Part shown: positions 42,383 to 51,808 of the stretch, piece by piece
How the letters are laid out: each line of letters begins with the position of its first letter
How positions within the stretch are numbered: position 1 is the stretch's first letter
Origin: Crossiella cryophila
GTDB taxonomy: Bacteria; Actinomycetota; Actinomycetes; Mycobacteriales; Pseudonocardiaceae
NCBI RefSeq assembly: GCF_014204915.1
Contig: NZ_JACHMH010000001.1
Span: 2,418,001 to 2,482,000 of the forward strand
Reading direction: 5' to 3'
DNA: 64,000 nt
Notes under the pieces: generated by a model
Told to the model about the DNA's origin: nothing
The model's input: the letters and a program-made list of their open reading frames with translations, nothing else
Databases searched by the model: none
Program-made: the position numbers and the translations under genes

Positions 42383-43909
42383 ATGGCCGAGCAGGCACGC
42401 GAGATCGCCGCCGGGTACGCCTCGGACGGCGCCGCCCTCGAACTGGGCGCGGTGGTCATCAGTGGTGAAACCGACGCCGAAGCCCGAGTCCGCCTCCCCC
42501 TCGCCACCCTCAACCGCCACGGCCTCGTCGCAGGCGCGACCGGCACCGGCAAAACCAAAACCCTCCAGCTCATCGCCGAACAACTCTCCACCGCGGGCGT
42601 CCCGGTCCTCATGGCCGACATCAAGGGCGACCTCTCCGGCCTGTCCAGACCGGGCGAGACCAGCGACAAGCTCGCCAAACGCGCCACCGAACTCGCCGAC
42701 GACTGGCAGCCGACCGCCTGCCCGGTCCAGTTCCTCTCCATCGGCTCCGGCGGCCTCGGCGTCCCGGTCCGCGCCACCATCACCGGCTTCGGCCCGATCC
42801 TGCTCAGCAAGGTCCTCGGCCTCAACGAGACCCAGGAATCCACCCTCGGCCTGATCTTCCACTGGGCGGACACCCAGGGCCTGGCGCTGCTCGACATCAA
42901 GGACCTGCGCTCGGTCATCCAGCACCTGACCAGCGACGAGGGCAAGGCGGACCTCTCCGGCATCGGCGGCGTCTCCAGCTCGACCGCGGGAGTGATCCTG
43001 CGCGCCCTGGTCAACCTGGAGTCCCAGGGCGGCGACACCTTCTTCGGCGAACCCGAACTCGACGTCGCCGACCTGATGCGCCAGGTCGACGGCCGCGCCG
43101 TGATCAACCTGCTCGAGGTGGGCGACCTCCAGACCAAGCCCGCGCTGTTCTCCACCTTCCTCATGTGGCTGCTCGCCGAGCTGTTCGAGCACCTGCCGGA
43201 GGAGGGCGACCTGGACAAGCCCAAGCTGGTGTTCTTCTTCGACGAGGCGCACCTGCTCTTCGACGGCGCGTCCAAGGCGTTCGTGGAGCGGATCACCCAG
43301 ACGGTCAAACTCATCCGGTCCAAGGGCGTCGGGGTGTTCTTCTGCACCCAGCTGCCCACCGACCTGCCCAACCCGGTGCTCTCCCAGCTCGGCGCGCGCA
43401 TCCAGCACGCCCTGCGCGCCTTCACCCCCGACGACGCCAAGGCCCTCGCGCAGACGGTCAAGACCTACCCGCGCACCCCGCACTACGAGCTGGGCGAGGC
43501 GCTGACCTCGCTCGGCATCGGCGAGGCCATCGTCACCGTGCTCTCCGAACGCGGCGCGCCCACCCCGGTGGCCTGGACCCGGCTGCGCCCGCCGCGCTCG
43601 CTGATGGACACCATCGGCCCGGAGGCGATCGCCCAGGCGGCCAGGGACAGCGACCTGCACGGCCGCTACGCCGAGACCATCGACCGCGAATCCGCCTACG
43701 AGAAGCTCACCGCGAAGGTCTCCGGCGCCGAGCAGCCGTCAGCGGAAGCCGAGGAGCCCCGTCAGGAACCGCCCGCGAAGGCCGAGCCCGGCCTGGTCGA
43801 GCAGGTGCTCGGCAACTCCGCGGTGAAGTCCTTCCTGCGCTCGGCGGCCAGCGCGCTGGGCCGGGAGATCACCAGGGGCATGTTCGGCACCGCCCGGCGC
43901 CGCCGCTAG
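42383..43909 (+). CDS. HerA-like ATPase (DUF853/helicase HerA-like)
   Basis: A 508-residue P-loop ATPase of the HerA/FtsK superfamily: Walker A GATGTGKTKTL (near residue 52), VLMADIKGDLSGL, Walker B KLVFFFDEAHLLFDGA (near 285) and the arginine/sensor segment SKGVGVFFCTQLPTDLPNPVLSQLGARI. The C-terminus is Pro/Glu-rich, then basic. The family is widespread and poorly characterised; DNA translocation or plasmid/phage processing is suspected. ATG 42383 follows GAGGAGG. Its stop overlaps that of the convergent PH-domain gene in CTAG (43906-43909). Confidence 0.9.
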   Translation: MAEQAREIAAGYASDGAALELGAVVISGETDAEARVRLPLATLNRHGLVAGATGTGKTKTLQLIAEQLSTAGVPVLMADIKGDLSGLSRPGETSDKLAKRATELADDWQPTACPVQFLSIGSGGLGVPVRATITGFGPILLSKVLGLNETQESTLGLIFHWADTQGLALLDIKDLRSVIQHLTSDEGKADLSGIGGVSSSTAGVILRALVNLESQGGDTFFGEPELDVADLMRQVDGRAVINLLEVGDLQTKPALFSTFLMWLLAELFEHLPEEGDLDKPKLVFFFDEAHLLFDGASKAFVERITQTVKLIRSKGVGVFFCTQLPTDLPNPVLSQLGARIQHALRAFTPDDAKALAQTVKTYPRTPHYELGEALTSLGIGEAIVTVLSERGAPTPVAWTRLRPPRSLMDTIGPEAIAQAARDSDLHGRYAETIDRESAYEKLTAKVSGAEQPSAEAEEPRQEPPAKAEPGLVEQVLGNSAVKSFLRSAASALGREITRGMFGTARRRR

Positions 43910-45522
43910 CCGCGTTCCAGGAACGGGGTGAGCAGCTCCGGCACGGCCGCCTCGGCCAGTTCCAGGCCGTCGGTCTGGTCCACGTACTGCACCTCGTACA
44001 CCCCGGCGGAGGTGGCGCTGGTCGCGCCGACGGTGAGCATGTGCGCGCGCCGCTGCAGGATGCTCTGCCGGATCCGCCAGCCGATGATGCCGGTGCGCTG
44101 CAGCACCACGGTGTTGCGCAGCACCGAACCCGAGCGGCTGACCAGGTACTTCTCGGTCAGCGCGTGCCCGAGGCTGCGGTACTCGTCCCAGCTGATCAGC
44201 AGCACCACCGGGATCAGCGCCAGCGCGGCCTGCCACGGCCAGTCCGGGAAGATGTCCTGCCAGGCCAGCACGGCCAGCCCGCCGATGATCACCGGCAGCA
44301 CCACGAAGTCCCACAGCATCAGCCTGCGCAGCGCGGCCCTGGGGTGCTTGCGCAGCGGGATGGCGGTCGGCGCGGGGTCGACCTCCAGGACGTCGGCGAC
44401 CACCCGGTGCGCCTCGGCCACGGGGGCCGGCGGCAACAGCATGCCGCTGTCCTGCCCGGTGCCCAGCCCGGTGGCCACCGCCTTCAGCGTGGCGCCCCTG
44501 ACCTGGCGCAACAGCAGCTGCTCGTGCAGCTCCACGCCCTTGATCCGCTTCTCCTCGATGGTCACCGAGCGCAGCGTGAGCAGGCCGTAGGCCACGTGCA
44601 GGGTGCCGTCGTCGCGGCGGGTCAGCCGGTAGTTCCAGTACGACATCACGTAGACGACCAGCGAGCCGAGCACCGCCAGCACCAGCAGCACACCCAGCGC
44701 GAGCACGATGACCAGCGCGATCGGGGTGTGCCGGATCCAGCCCAGCAACGCCTCGGAGGCCGGCAGGTGCGCCACGTCGATGTTGAGCGTGCGGGCCAGC
44801 CAGGCGCCTGCCGCGCCGAGCGCGCCGACCGCGATCAGGCCGAACAGGGTGAACGGGGCGAAGCGCAGCCACTTCGGGTCCAGCTTGGTCAGCACCCGCT
44901 CGGACTCCGCGGCCACGGCCTCGGCGCCGGCCTCGGCGGGATCGGCGACCGAACCGTCCGGGCGCACCGGCGGCAGCGACTCGGTGCTGGCCACCGGTGC
45001 GGGCAGCCTGCGCAGCAGCAGCGCGCGCAGCCGGTCCGCCTCGGCGTGGTCGATCGCGTCCAGCGCCAGCTCGTCCTCGGTGCCCTGGTCCTGGCGGCCG
45101 GTGCCGATCTTGACCACGGACAGGCCGAAGATCCGGTGGAAGACGTCCGCGGTGGCGTCCACGGTGCGCAGCCGGTCCCTGGCCACCGAGCGTTCCTTCT
45201 TGAACACCAGCCCGGTGTGCAGCTCCACGTGGGTGGAGGTGACCCGGTAGCGGGTGGTGTACCAGCGCAGCACGCCGAAGACGATCAGCGCCACCGCGGC
45301 GGTGATGCCGATGCCCATCTCGATCCAGCTCAGCCCGGAGAACCCGCGCACCACCAGCAGCAGGAAGGCCACGCCGAGCAGTCCTGCCAGCTCGGAGAGC
45401 GGGGCGACCACCACGGTCCGCTTGTGCAGCCGCTGCCAGTCCTGCTCCACCACCACCGCGTCCGGGGCCTCCGGCGCGACCGCGAAGCCGTCCACTTCGG
45501 ACGGACGTGCCTCCTGGCTCAT
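43906..45522 (-). CDS. PH-domain (bPH2) membrane protein, large
   Basis: A 538-residue membrane protein with several transmembrane segments and repeated bacterial PH domains (YdbT family). Repeats are visible as LRWYTTRYRVTSTHVELHTGLVFKKERSVARDRLRTVD and later NYRLTRRDDGTLHVAYGLLTLRSVTIEEKRIKG. Start and upstream stop overlap (ATGA, 45519-45522), so it is coupled to the smaller PH-domain protein. Paired YdbS/YdbT-like proteins occur in many Gram-positive bacteria with roles in envelope stress or lantibiotic resistance in bacilli; here the role is unknown. Confidence 0.88.
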   Translation of the reverse strand: MSQEARPSEVDGFAVAPEAPDAVVVEQDWQRLHKRTVVVAPLSELAGLLGVAFLLLVVRGFSGLSWIEMGIGITAAVALIVFGVLRWYTTRYRVTSTHVELHTGLVFKKERSVARDRLRTVDATADVFHRIFGLSVVKIGTGRQDQGTEDELALDAIDHAEADRLRALLLRRLPAPVASTESLPPVRPDGSVADPAEAGAEAVAAESERVLTKLDPKWLRFAPFTLFGLIAVGALGAAGAWLARTLNIDVAHLPASEALLGWIRHTPIALVIVLALGVLLVLAVLGSLVVYVMSYWNYRLTRRDDGTLHVAYGLLTLRSVTIEEKRIKGVELHEQLLLRQVRGATLKAVATGLGTGQDSGMLLPPAPVAEAHRVVADVLEVDPAPTAIPLRKHPRAALRRLMLWDFVVLPVIIGGLAVLAWQDIFPDWPWQAALALIPVVLLISWDEYRSLGHALTEKYLVSRSGSVLRNTVVLQRTGIIGWRIRQSILQRRAHMLTVGATSATSAGVYEVQYVDQTDGLELAEAAVPELLTPFLERG

Positions 45523-46040
45523 GTCGCGTCACCCTGGGTGGCCTCGGTGATCGCGGTGAGCTGGTCGACCAGCGCGGCGGCCACGTCCTTGTCCAGGCCG
45601 ACGATCTTGAGCGCGCCCGCGGCCGAGGCGGTGGTGACGGTGACCGTGGACAACCCGAGCGCGCGCTGCAGCGGGCCGCGTTCGGTGTCCACCGTCTGCA
45701 CCCTGGACAGCGGCGCGATCCGCCACTCCCTGGTGATCCAGCCGGTCTGGGTGTAGACGGCCTGGTCGGTGGTCTCCCAGCGGTGCCAGCGGTAGCGCAG
45801 CCGCGGCCCGACGAGCAGGTCCAGGACCGCCCAGACCACGATGACAACCGCGGCCAGCGACCACCAGATGGTCGCGCCCCAGAGCAGGTAGGACACCACG
45901 AGGGCGATGAGGGCGATCACCCAGAGGATGACGCTCTGCAGCGCCCACCAGGTCTTGGCCTGCGGGCTGACCTGGTTGGCAGGCTCGCGCAGCCGGAGCT
46001 GCAGGCGATCAGGGGTGTTCGGTGTTGATGCCACGTTCAC
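45519..46040 (-). CDS. PH-domain (bPH2) membrane protein, small
   Basis: A 173-residue YdbS-like protein: two transmembrane helices (about residues 30-75) followed by one PH domain (RYRWHRWETTDQAVYTQ, REWRIAPLSRVQTVDTERGPLQRALGLSTVTV). Start GTG 46040 gives MNVASTPNTPD; longer in-frame extensions upstream are not protein-like. It is the first gene of the two-gene unit. Confidence 0.87.
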   Translation of the reverse strand: MNVASTPNTPDRLQLRLREPANQVSPQAKTWWALQSVILWVIALIALVVSYLLWGATIWWSLAAVVIVVWAVLDLLVGPRLRYRWHRWETTDQAVYTQTGWITREWRIAPLSRVQTVDTERGPLQRALGLSTVTVTTASAAGALKIVGLDKDVAAALVDQLTAITEATQGDAT

Positions 46041-46127
46041 AGGGGCAACTGTGCCCCAGTTGGCAGGGCGATGCCATGCGTTCGGTGCCGAGCCCGACTT
46101 TGGACAAGCGGATCTCGACTTTCGTGA

Positions 46128-46171
46128 GGCGCGGCAGGGTGGTGCTCTTCGGGGGATCACCCTGCCGCGCC
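46128..46171 (-). terminator. Hairpin terminator after the acyl-CoA synthetase gene
   Basis: A perfect 14-bp stem (46128-46141 with 46158-46171, 16-nt loop) between the acyl-CoA synthetase gene and the PH-domain operon, both on the minus strand. Confidence 0.7.
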
Positions 46172-46288
46172 GACCGGCCGGTCCGTCGAGCCTCGGGGGG
46201 CAGCGACTCGGTATGCCGGACCGACCGGAGTTCTTGATCAACTACCAGTCTGCCCGGTGTGCCCTGGCTCACCGCGCGCGGGGGTGGG

Positions 46289-47929
46289 TCAGCTCGGCCG
46301 GGGCAGTTCGCGCTTGAGCACCTTGCCGGTGGCGTTGCGCGGCAAGGCTTCCAGGAACACCACGTCCCTGGGCACGCAGTGCCGGGCCAGGTTGGCCTTG
46401 ACCAGCTCCTGCACCCCGGCTGCGTCCAGGTCGGCCTGCTCGTCGAGCACCACGTAGGCGGCCAGCCGCTGGCCGAACTCCCGGTCCGGCACGCCGAGCA
46501 CGGCCACCTCGCGCACCTGCGGCTGCCGGGCGAGCAGGTCCTCGACCTCGCGCGGGTACACGTTCTCGCCGCCGGAGACGATCATGTCGTCGTCCCGGCC
46601 AGCCACGAACAACCGGCCTGCCGGATCCAGGTAGCCCACGTCGCCGGTGCTCATCATGCCGTCGCGGACCTCCTTGGACTTGCCGTTGGTGTAGCCGTCG
46701 AAGAGCAGCCCGTTGGCCACGAAGATCCGGCCGGTTCCGCCCGGCGGCACCGGTTCGCCTGCCTCGTCCAGGATGGCCAGCCGGGTGCCCAGCGGCGGCC
46801 TGCCCGCGGTGGCTGGCGCGACGGTCAGCTCGGCCGGGGTGGCCACGCTGACCCAGGAGACCTCGGTTGAGCCGTAGAGGTTGTAGAGCACCGGACCGAA
46901 CTCGCGCTGGAACTCCACCGCCAGCGCACCGGGCAGGGTGGACCCGCTGGAGGCCACGATCTTCAACTCGGCCGGGTGGTGCTCGCGCAGCACCTCCCTC
47001 GGCAGTTCCAGGATGCGTTGCAGCATCACCGGCACCGCGAACAGCACCGCGCACCGGTGCCGGGCCAGTGCGTCCACAGTGGACTTCGGGTCGAACCGGC
47101 GTTGCAGCACCAGCGGACTGCCCAGCAGCATGCCCAGCTGCAACGCGGCCAGGCCCCAGGTGTGGAACAGCGGCGCGGCCACCAGCACCCGCTGGCCGTA
47201 GCGCAGCGGGATCTTGGACAGCAGGGTGGAGGCGGTGAACAGCCCGTGCACCTCTGGCCGCCGGGCGCCCTTGGGTGTGCCGGTGGTGCCGGAGGTCAGC
47301 ACGATGACCCGCCCGTGCGCCGACGGCGCGGGGAGTTCGGTGGCCGGGGAGGCCGCGATCAGCGATTCCACTGTCTCGCTGCGGGTTTTCTCATCCGTCC
47401 AGGCGGTCACCCGGCGCACCCCGCGCGGGGCCTTGGCCAGCAGCGGCCGGAACTCCGCGTCGGCCACCACCAGTGTGATCTCCTCATCCCGCAGCACCGC
47501 GCCGATCTGGGCCGCGGACGCGCCGGTGTTGAGCAGCACCAGGTGCGCGCCGAGTTTGCCCGCGGCCACCATGGACTCGATCAGTCCGCGGTGGTTGCGG
47601 CAGAGCACGGCCAGGGTGTCGCCGGTCCGCAGGCCCAGCCCGGCCAGGCCGTGTGCCAGCCTGGTGCTGCGGTTGTTCACCTCGGCCCAGGTCAGGGTGC
47701 CCAGCTCGTCGATGATGGCCGGGGCGTCCGGGTGTCTGCCCGCGCCGACCGCGTAGCCGCCGGGCAGGGTCAGCGACCAGCGGCGCAGGGCCTGGGCCAT
47801 GGTGTAGAGCCGGTCAGGGCGGATCGGCATGACGAGTCCGGTGCGGGCCAGCACGAGTAGTCCGAGCAGGCTGACGCCGCATTGACCGAGTAGTCGACGG
47901 GCGGTGGCGACCACGGTGGTCACGCTCAA
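46289..47929 (-). CDS. Long-chain acyl-CoA synthetase (FadD-like)
   Basis: A 546-residue ANL-superfamily ligase: P-loop LTSGTTGTPKGARRP, YGSTEVSWVS, STGDVGYLD, GRDDDMIVSGGENVYP and the terminal NATGKVLKREL with the adenylation lysine. It activates a fatty acid with ATP and CoA. An N-terminal hydrophobic stretch (VSLLGLLVLARTGLV) suggests membrane association. It starts 17 bp after the acyl reductase-like gene and should be its operon partner, supplying acyl-CoA for reduction. Confidence 0.92.
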   Translation of the reverse strand: MSVTTVVATARRLLGQCGVSLLGLLVLARTGLVMPIRPDRLYTMAQALRRWSLTLPGGYAVGAGRHPDAPAIIDELGTLTWAEVNNRSTRLAHGLAGLGLRTGDTLAVLCRNHRGLIESMVAAGKLGAHLVLLNTGASAAQIGAVLRDEEITLVVADAEFRPLLAKAPRGVRRVTAWTDEKTRSETVESLIAASPATELPAPSAHGRVIVLTSGTTGTPKGARRPEVHGLFTASTLLSKIPLRYGQRVLVAAPLFHTWGLAALQLGMLLGSPLVLQRRFDPKSTVDALARHRCAVLFAVPVMLQRILELPREVLREHHPAELKIVASSGSTLPGALAVEFQREFGPVLYNLYGSTEVSWVSVATPAELTVAPATAGRPPLGTRLAILDEAGEPVPPGGTGRIFVANGLLFDGYTNGKSKEVRDGMMSTGDVGYLDPAGRLFVAGRDDDMIVSGGENVYPREVEDLLARQPQVREVAVLGVPDREFGQRLAAYVVLDEQADLDAAGVQELVKANLARHCVPRDVVFLEALPRNATGKVLKRELPRPS

Positions 47930-47945
47930 CTCCTTCGGCGAGGGG

Positions 47946-49856
47946 TTACACCGCTCCCAGCCGGTAGACCAGGCTCATCACCCGGTCCACCGCCTTGGGG
48001 GCGAGGGCGTAGGCGGTGGCGAATGCGGTGCCCAGCGGCAGGGTCACCCTGGTGGGGCGCCTGGTCAGCGCGGTGATCACCAGTTCGGCGGCGCGCTGCG
48101 GGGAGGCCGCCGGCAGTCGCCGGTAGACCTTGGTCGGTTCGATCATCGGGGTGCGCACCAGCGGCATGTGCACGGTGGTGAAGGTGATCCCGTTGCCGTG
48201 CGCCTCCGCGCTGGCCACCCTGGTGAAGGCGTCCAGCGCGGCCTTGGAGGCCAGGTAGGCGGCGAAGCGCGGGGTGCCGACCTGGGTGCCCTGGGTGGAG
48301 ATGTTGACGATGTGGCCGAAGCGGCGCCGGGTCATGTGCGGCAGCAGACCGAGGATGAGCCGGACCGGGGCGTGGTAGTTGATCGCCATGGTGCGCTCGA
48401 AGTCGTGCTGCCGGTCGGTGGAGCGCAGCAGTGAGCGGCGGATGGACCGGCCGGCGTTGTTGACCAGCATGTCCACCGCCTCGTGCTGGGTCAGCACGTC
48501 CTTGAGCATGGCCCGCACGGCCTCCGGGTCGGTGAGGTCGCAGGGGTAGGCGTACGCGGTGCCGCCGGCGGCGATGATCTCCGCGCGCACCTCGGCCAGC
48601 TCCTCGGCACGCCGGGCCACCAGCAGCGGGATGCCGCCGTGCCGGGCCACCTCCAGCGCGGTGGCCCGGCCGATGCCGGAGGAGGCCCCGGTGACCATCA
48701 CGGTGCGCCCGCCCAGCTCGCCCCCGGACCGGGGACGGCGGGCCCGGTCCGGGTCGAGGTGGTCGGACCAGTAGCGCCACAGTGTGTCCGCGTACTCGCG
48801 CAGCTCGGGCACCCGCAGCCCACTGCCGGCCAGCGCGCCCTGGGTGGCGCCGGAGTCGAAGGTGGCGGTCAGGGTCAGGTGCGGCAGGGCCGCCGCGGGC
48901 ACGCCGAGCCACTCGAACAGCAGCGTGGAGCCGGGGACGCGCTCCGCGGTCCGGCTCAGCGCGCGCAGACCGCGGTCGCTGAGCGCGCGCAGTGGCGTGG
49001 AAGCGGTGTGCGGCAGGGAGAACGCCATCGTTGGCGCGCCCGCGGCCGCGGCGAAGGCGTTGTAGACCTCGGTGACCGGCTGCGGGCGCGGGGAGGTCAG
49101 GTGGAAGGTGCGGCCGGGCGGGTGCGCGGCGTGCGCGAGGTGGTCGATGGCGTCGGCCACGAAGTCCACCGGGACCACGTTGGTCGCGCCGATGTCCGCC
49201 CCGACCAGCGGCAACTGCCTTGGCAGTTTGGCCAGCCTGGCGAAGGTGGGGAAGAAGAAGTAGGGACCGTCGATCTTGTCGATCTCGCCGGTCCGGGAGT
49301 CGCCGACCACCACCGCGGGCCGGTAGATCCGCCAGGGCACGGCGTGCTGGGAGCGCACGATCTGCTCCGCGGCGAACTTGGTCGCGTGGTAGGGCGAGGC
49401 GAAGTGCTGGCCGAGGTCGAAGTCCTCCTCGGTGAACACACCGCGGTGCTCACCGGCCACCGCCACCGAGGACACGTGGTGCAGCCAGCGCACGCCGAGC
49501 TGCTCGGCCAGCTCCACCACGCGGCGGGTGCCGTCCACGTTGACCTCGGTGTTGTGCTCCTCGGAGGCGGTCAGGTCGTAGACCGCGCCAAGGTGCAGCA
49601 GGTGATCGACGCCGTCGGAGAGCCGCAGCAGGTCCGCGGCGCCCAGTCCCAGCCCGTCCTCGGCCAGGTCGCCGAGCACCGGCATGACCAGCTCACGTCG
49701 TGGCCAGCGGTCCGCGATCCGCTCCAGCTTGTCCTGCGATGCCGGTCTGACCAGCACATAGACCCGGTCGCAGGTTTCACGCGCCAGTAGTCGCGCAACC
49801 AGCTGACTGCCCAGGAACCCGGTCGCCCCGGTAACGAAGTAGGTGCTCACCGCCAC
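47946..49856 (-). CDS. Double-SDR acyl-CoA reductase-like protein (AcrA1-like)
   Basis: A 636-residue fusion of two Rossmann enzymes. Residues 1-350 are an extended, fatty acyl reductase-like SDR (VTGATGFLGSQL, SPYHATKFAAEQ as YxxxK). Residues 370-630 are a classical SDR (VTGASSGIGRATA, NNAGRSIRRSL, YLASKAAL). Mycobacterial AcrA1 has the same layout and is linked to fatty alcohol and wax ester formation. With the adjacent FadD-like ligase it forms a likely fatty-acid-to-aldehyde/alcohol module in lipid metabolism. A 14-bp palindrome lies 27 bp before the start. Confidence 0.85.
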   Translation of the reverse strand: MAVSTYFVTGATGFLGSQLVARLLARETCDRVYVLVRPASQDKLERIADRWPRRELVMPVLGDLAEDGLGLGAADLLRLSDGVDHLLHLGAVYDLTASEEHNTEVNVDGTRRVVELAEQLGVRWLHHVSSVAVAGEHRGVFTEEDFDLGQHFASPYHATKFAAEQIVRSQHAVPWRIYRPAVVVGDSRTGEIDKIDGPYFFFPTFARLAKLPRQLPLVGADIGATNVVPVDFVADAIDHLAHAAHPPGRTFHLTSPRPQPVTEVYNAFAAAAGAPTMAFSLPHTASTPLRALSDRGLRALSRTAERVPGSTLLFEWLGVPAAALPHLTLTATFDSGATQGALAGSGLRVPELREYADTLWRYWSDHLDPDRARRPRSGGELGGRTVMVTGASSGIGRATALEVARHGGIPLLVARRAEELAEVRAEIIAAGGTAYAYPCDLTDPEAVRAMLKDVLTQHEAVDMLVNNAGRSIRRSLLRSTDRQHDFERTMAINYHAPVRLILGLLPHMTRRRFGHIVNISTQGTQVGTPRFAAYLASKAALDAFTRVASAEAHGNGITFTTVHMPLVRTPMIEPTKVYRRLPAASPQRAAELVITALTRRPTRVTLPLGTAFATAYALAPKAVDRVMSLVYRLGAV

Positions 49857-49882
49857 CTCCCTGGCGGTGATTCTGGCACTAC

Positions 49883-49896
49883 CTACTCATGAGTAG
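49883..49896. promoter_or_regulatory. Perfect 14-bp palindrome, candidate operator
   Basis: CTACTCATGAGTAG is self-complementary, 27 bp upstream of the double-SDR start, where a TetR-family lipid regulator might bind. The gap between the GNAT stop and this gene is only 72 bp. Confidence 0.5.
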
Positions 49897-49928
49897 CTAG
49901 TCCCAGTCGGACATTGGTCCGTTTCTGA

Positions 49929-50447
49929 TCACACCCGGACTTCCAGCACCCGCCCCGTCCATGCCTCGACCTGAACCGTTTCCACCGGCGTGAACCCGGC
50001 CTTCACGTAGTACTGCACGAGCGCCCCGTCCCCACCCGCCCAGCAGTCGACCCGGACCTTGGCCAGCCCCAGCCCCGCGGCTTCGTCCCGCGCGTCGGCC
50101 AGTAGCGCCGCCCCGGCCCCACGAGCCGCGGGCGCCCGCCGCCCGACAAGTCCCATCACATACAACTCAGGCTCGGTAGCAGGCGAAACGTAAGCCGGCG
50201 CAGGCCCAACCGAACTCATCGCGACCACAAGCCCATCCCGCTCGGCGACCCGCAACGCGCCCGCCTCACCCCATCCCCGCACCTGCTGCACCCGCTGCGG
50301 AATGGCGGAGAACGGTGCGGTACCCCACTGCCCCGTGTTGCCGCGTTCGGTCAGCCAGCGCACCGCGTCGTCGAAGAGCGCGAGCATGGTGTCCGCGTCC
50401 CTGACCGTGCCGCGCCGCACGGTCAGTCGCCCCCTGGTCTCTGACAT
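49929..50447 (-). CDS. GNAT N-acetyltransferase
   Basis: A 172-residue GNAT-fold protein: VRRGTVRDADTMLALFDDA start, central LYVMGLVGRRAPAARGAGAALLADA with the acetyl-CoA pyrophosphate loop, and a C-terminal YYVKAGFTPVETVQVEAW. Acceptor unknown. ATG 50447 is preferred; GTG 50450 overlaps the last base of the previous stop codon. It is translationally linked to the small protein gene upstream. Confidence 0.88.
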   Translation of the reverse strand: MSETRGRLTVRRGTVRDADTMLALFDDAVRWLTERGNTGQWGTAPFSAIPQRVQQVRGWGEAGALRVAERDGLVVAMSSVGPAPAYVSPATEPELYVMGLVGRRAPAARGAGAALLADARDEAAGLGLAKVRVDCWAGGDGALVQYYVKAGFTPVETVQVEAWTGRVLEVRV

Positions 50448-50449
50448 CA

Positions 50450-50686
50450 CTACTCCGTAGTCACCGCCGCGTAGATGGCCGCCTCCCGCAGGGCGGCCCG
50501 CAATCGTCCTACCTCCAGCGGTTCGAGCACAGCGGCTTCGCCAGGTGGCGCGACGATCACGACCGAGCCTTGCTTGACGAACACGGTCAGCTCACGCCGC
50601 CGCCCAGCCACGTCTCGGCACCACACCTGCCACTCCCGTCGGACAACCACAGCCCCCGACCTCCAGCCTTGCCGTCTCGCGTCCAA
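50450..50686 (-). CDS. Small conserved-looking protein, unknown
   Basis: A 78-residue basic-then-acidic protein (RREWQVWCRDVAGRRREL, then VFVKQGSVVIVAPPGEAAVLEPLEVGRLRAALREA). It looks like a short beta-sheet followed by a helix, as in small actinobacterial proteins next to regulators. Its stop abuts the GNAT start. No function can be assigned. Confidence 0.6.
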   Translation of the reverse strand: MDARRQGWRSGAVVVRREWQVWCRDVAGRRRELTVFVKQGSVVIVAPPGEAAVLEPLEVGRLRAALREAAIYAAVTTE

Positions 50687-50818
50687 GGACGCTCGCGGAA
50701 CCGGGACGTCTCGGGTTGCGCTTCGTGACGCACGTTCGCGCAGGTTTTCCGTTTCGTTGGTCCACTTGACCGATGGAGGTATCGACAGTGTGACGCAGCA
50801 CGCTCATTCTTGGTTCCC

Positions 50819-51772
50819 ATGCGAACCCGAACGCTACTCACGTTCCTGCTGGTCCTGGGCGCCACAGCCCTGCTGACGCCAGTGGCCCAGGCCCAGCAGC
50901 AGTTCCCCAGGGTCGCCAGCCACAACGTCTTCCTGTTCTCCAAACTCATCTACCCCAACTGGGGCCAGGACCACCGAGCAGACCTGATCAAAACCCAGGG
51001 CGTCCTCGCCAACCAGGACGTGGTGGTCCTGCAAGAGGCATTCGACAACACAGCCTCCGACCGCCTGTTCACCAACCTGTCCGACACCTACCCCCACCGA
51101 ACCCCGGTGGTAGGCCGAAGCAAGGCGGGCTGGGACGTAACCCGAGGCGACTACACGGACCTGTATCCCGAGGACGGCGGCGTCGCCATCCTCAGCCGCT
51201 GGCCCATCACGGAACGGGTCCAGCACGTCTACAAGCCCAAGTGCGGGACGGACGGGTTCTCGGCGAAGGGGTTCGCGTATGTCCGGATCAGTTCGCCCGG
51301 TGGTCCGGTGCATGTGCTGGGTACGCACCTCCAGGCTGATGATGGTGGGTGCAACGGGAATGCTCCCGCGATTCGGGCTGGCCAGTTGGCGGAAATGGCG
51401 GCGTACATTCGGAGTCGCAACATTCCGGCGAGTGAGCCGGTGATTGTCGCGGGGGATCTGAATGTCGACCGGGGTACTTCTGAGTATACCTCGGCATTGG
51501 GTACTTTGAATGCGAGGAACCCTGAAAGAGTTACTGGGCATCCGTATTCGTACGACCCGCAGACCAACTCGATCGCGAAGGAGCGGGACGCGAGCAGCCC
51601 GCGCCAGCAGCTCGACCACATCCTGCTGCTGAACGGCCATGCGGGGCCTGTGAACTGGGTGAACGAGACGCGGGAGATCCACTCGCCGAAGTGGACGGTG
51701 GAGTCCTGGGGGAAGAAGTACACGTATAGCGATTACTCGGACCATTACCCGGTGTTCGCGAGCGCCAGCTAG
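50819..51772 (+). CDS. Secreted sphingomyelinase C-like phosphodiesterase
   Basis: A 317-residue exported member of the endonuclease/exonuclease/phosphatase family: signal peptide (residues 1-25, ending QAQQQ), then SHNVFLFSK, VVLQEAF (Glu), GTHLQADDGGC (His, Asp), VAGDLNVDRG (Asp, Asn) and the final YSDHYPVFAS (Asp-His). This set matches bacterial neutral sphingomyelinase/beta-haemolysin. It would cleave sphingomyelin-like or related phosphodiesters outside the cell. ATG 50819 gives the signal peptide. Codons in 51250-51560 have many A/T third bases, unlike the rest of the gene. Confidence 0.88.
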   Translation: MRTRTLLTFLLVLGATALLTPVAQAQQQFPRVASHNVFLFSKLIYPNWGQDHRADLIKTQGVLANQDVVVLQEAFDNTASDRLFTNLSDTYPHRTPVVGRSKAGWDVTRGDYTDLYPEDGGVAILSRWPITERVQHVYKPKCGTDGFSAKGFAYVRISSPGGPVHVLGTHLQADDGGCNGNAPAIRAGQLAEMAAYIRSRNIPASEPVIVAGDLNVDRGTSEYTSALGTLNARNPERVTGHPYSYDPQTNSIAKERDASSPRQQLDHILLLNGHAGPVNWVNETREIHSPKWTVESWGKKYTYSDYSDHYPVFASAS

Positions 51773-51808
51773 GGAGTGGCGGGGGTGGCTTTTCAAACCC
51801 CACCCGAG

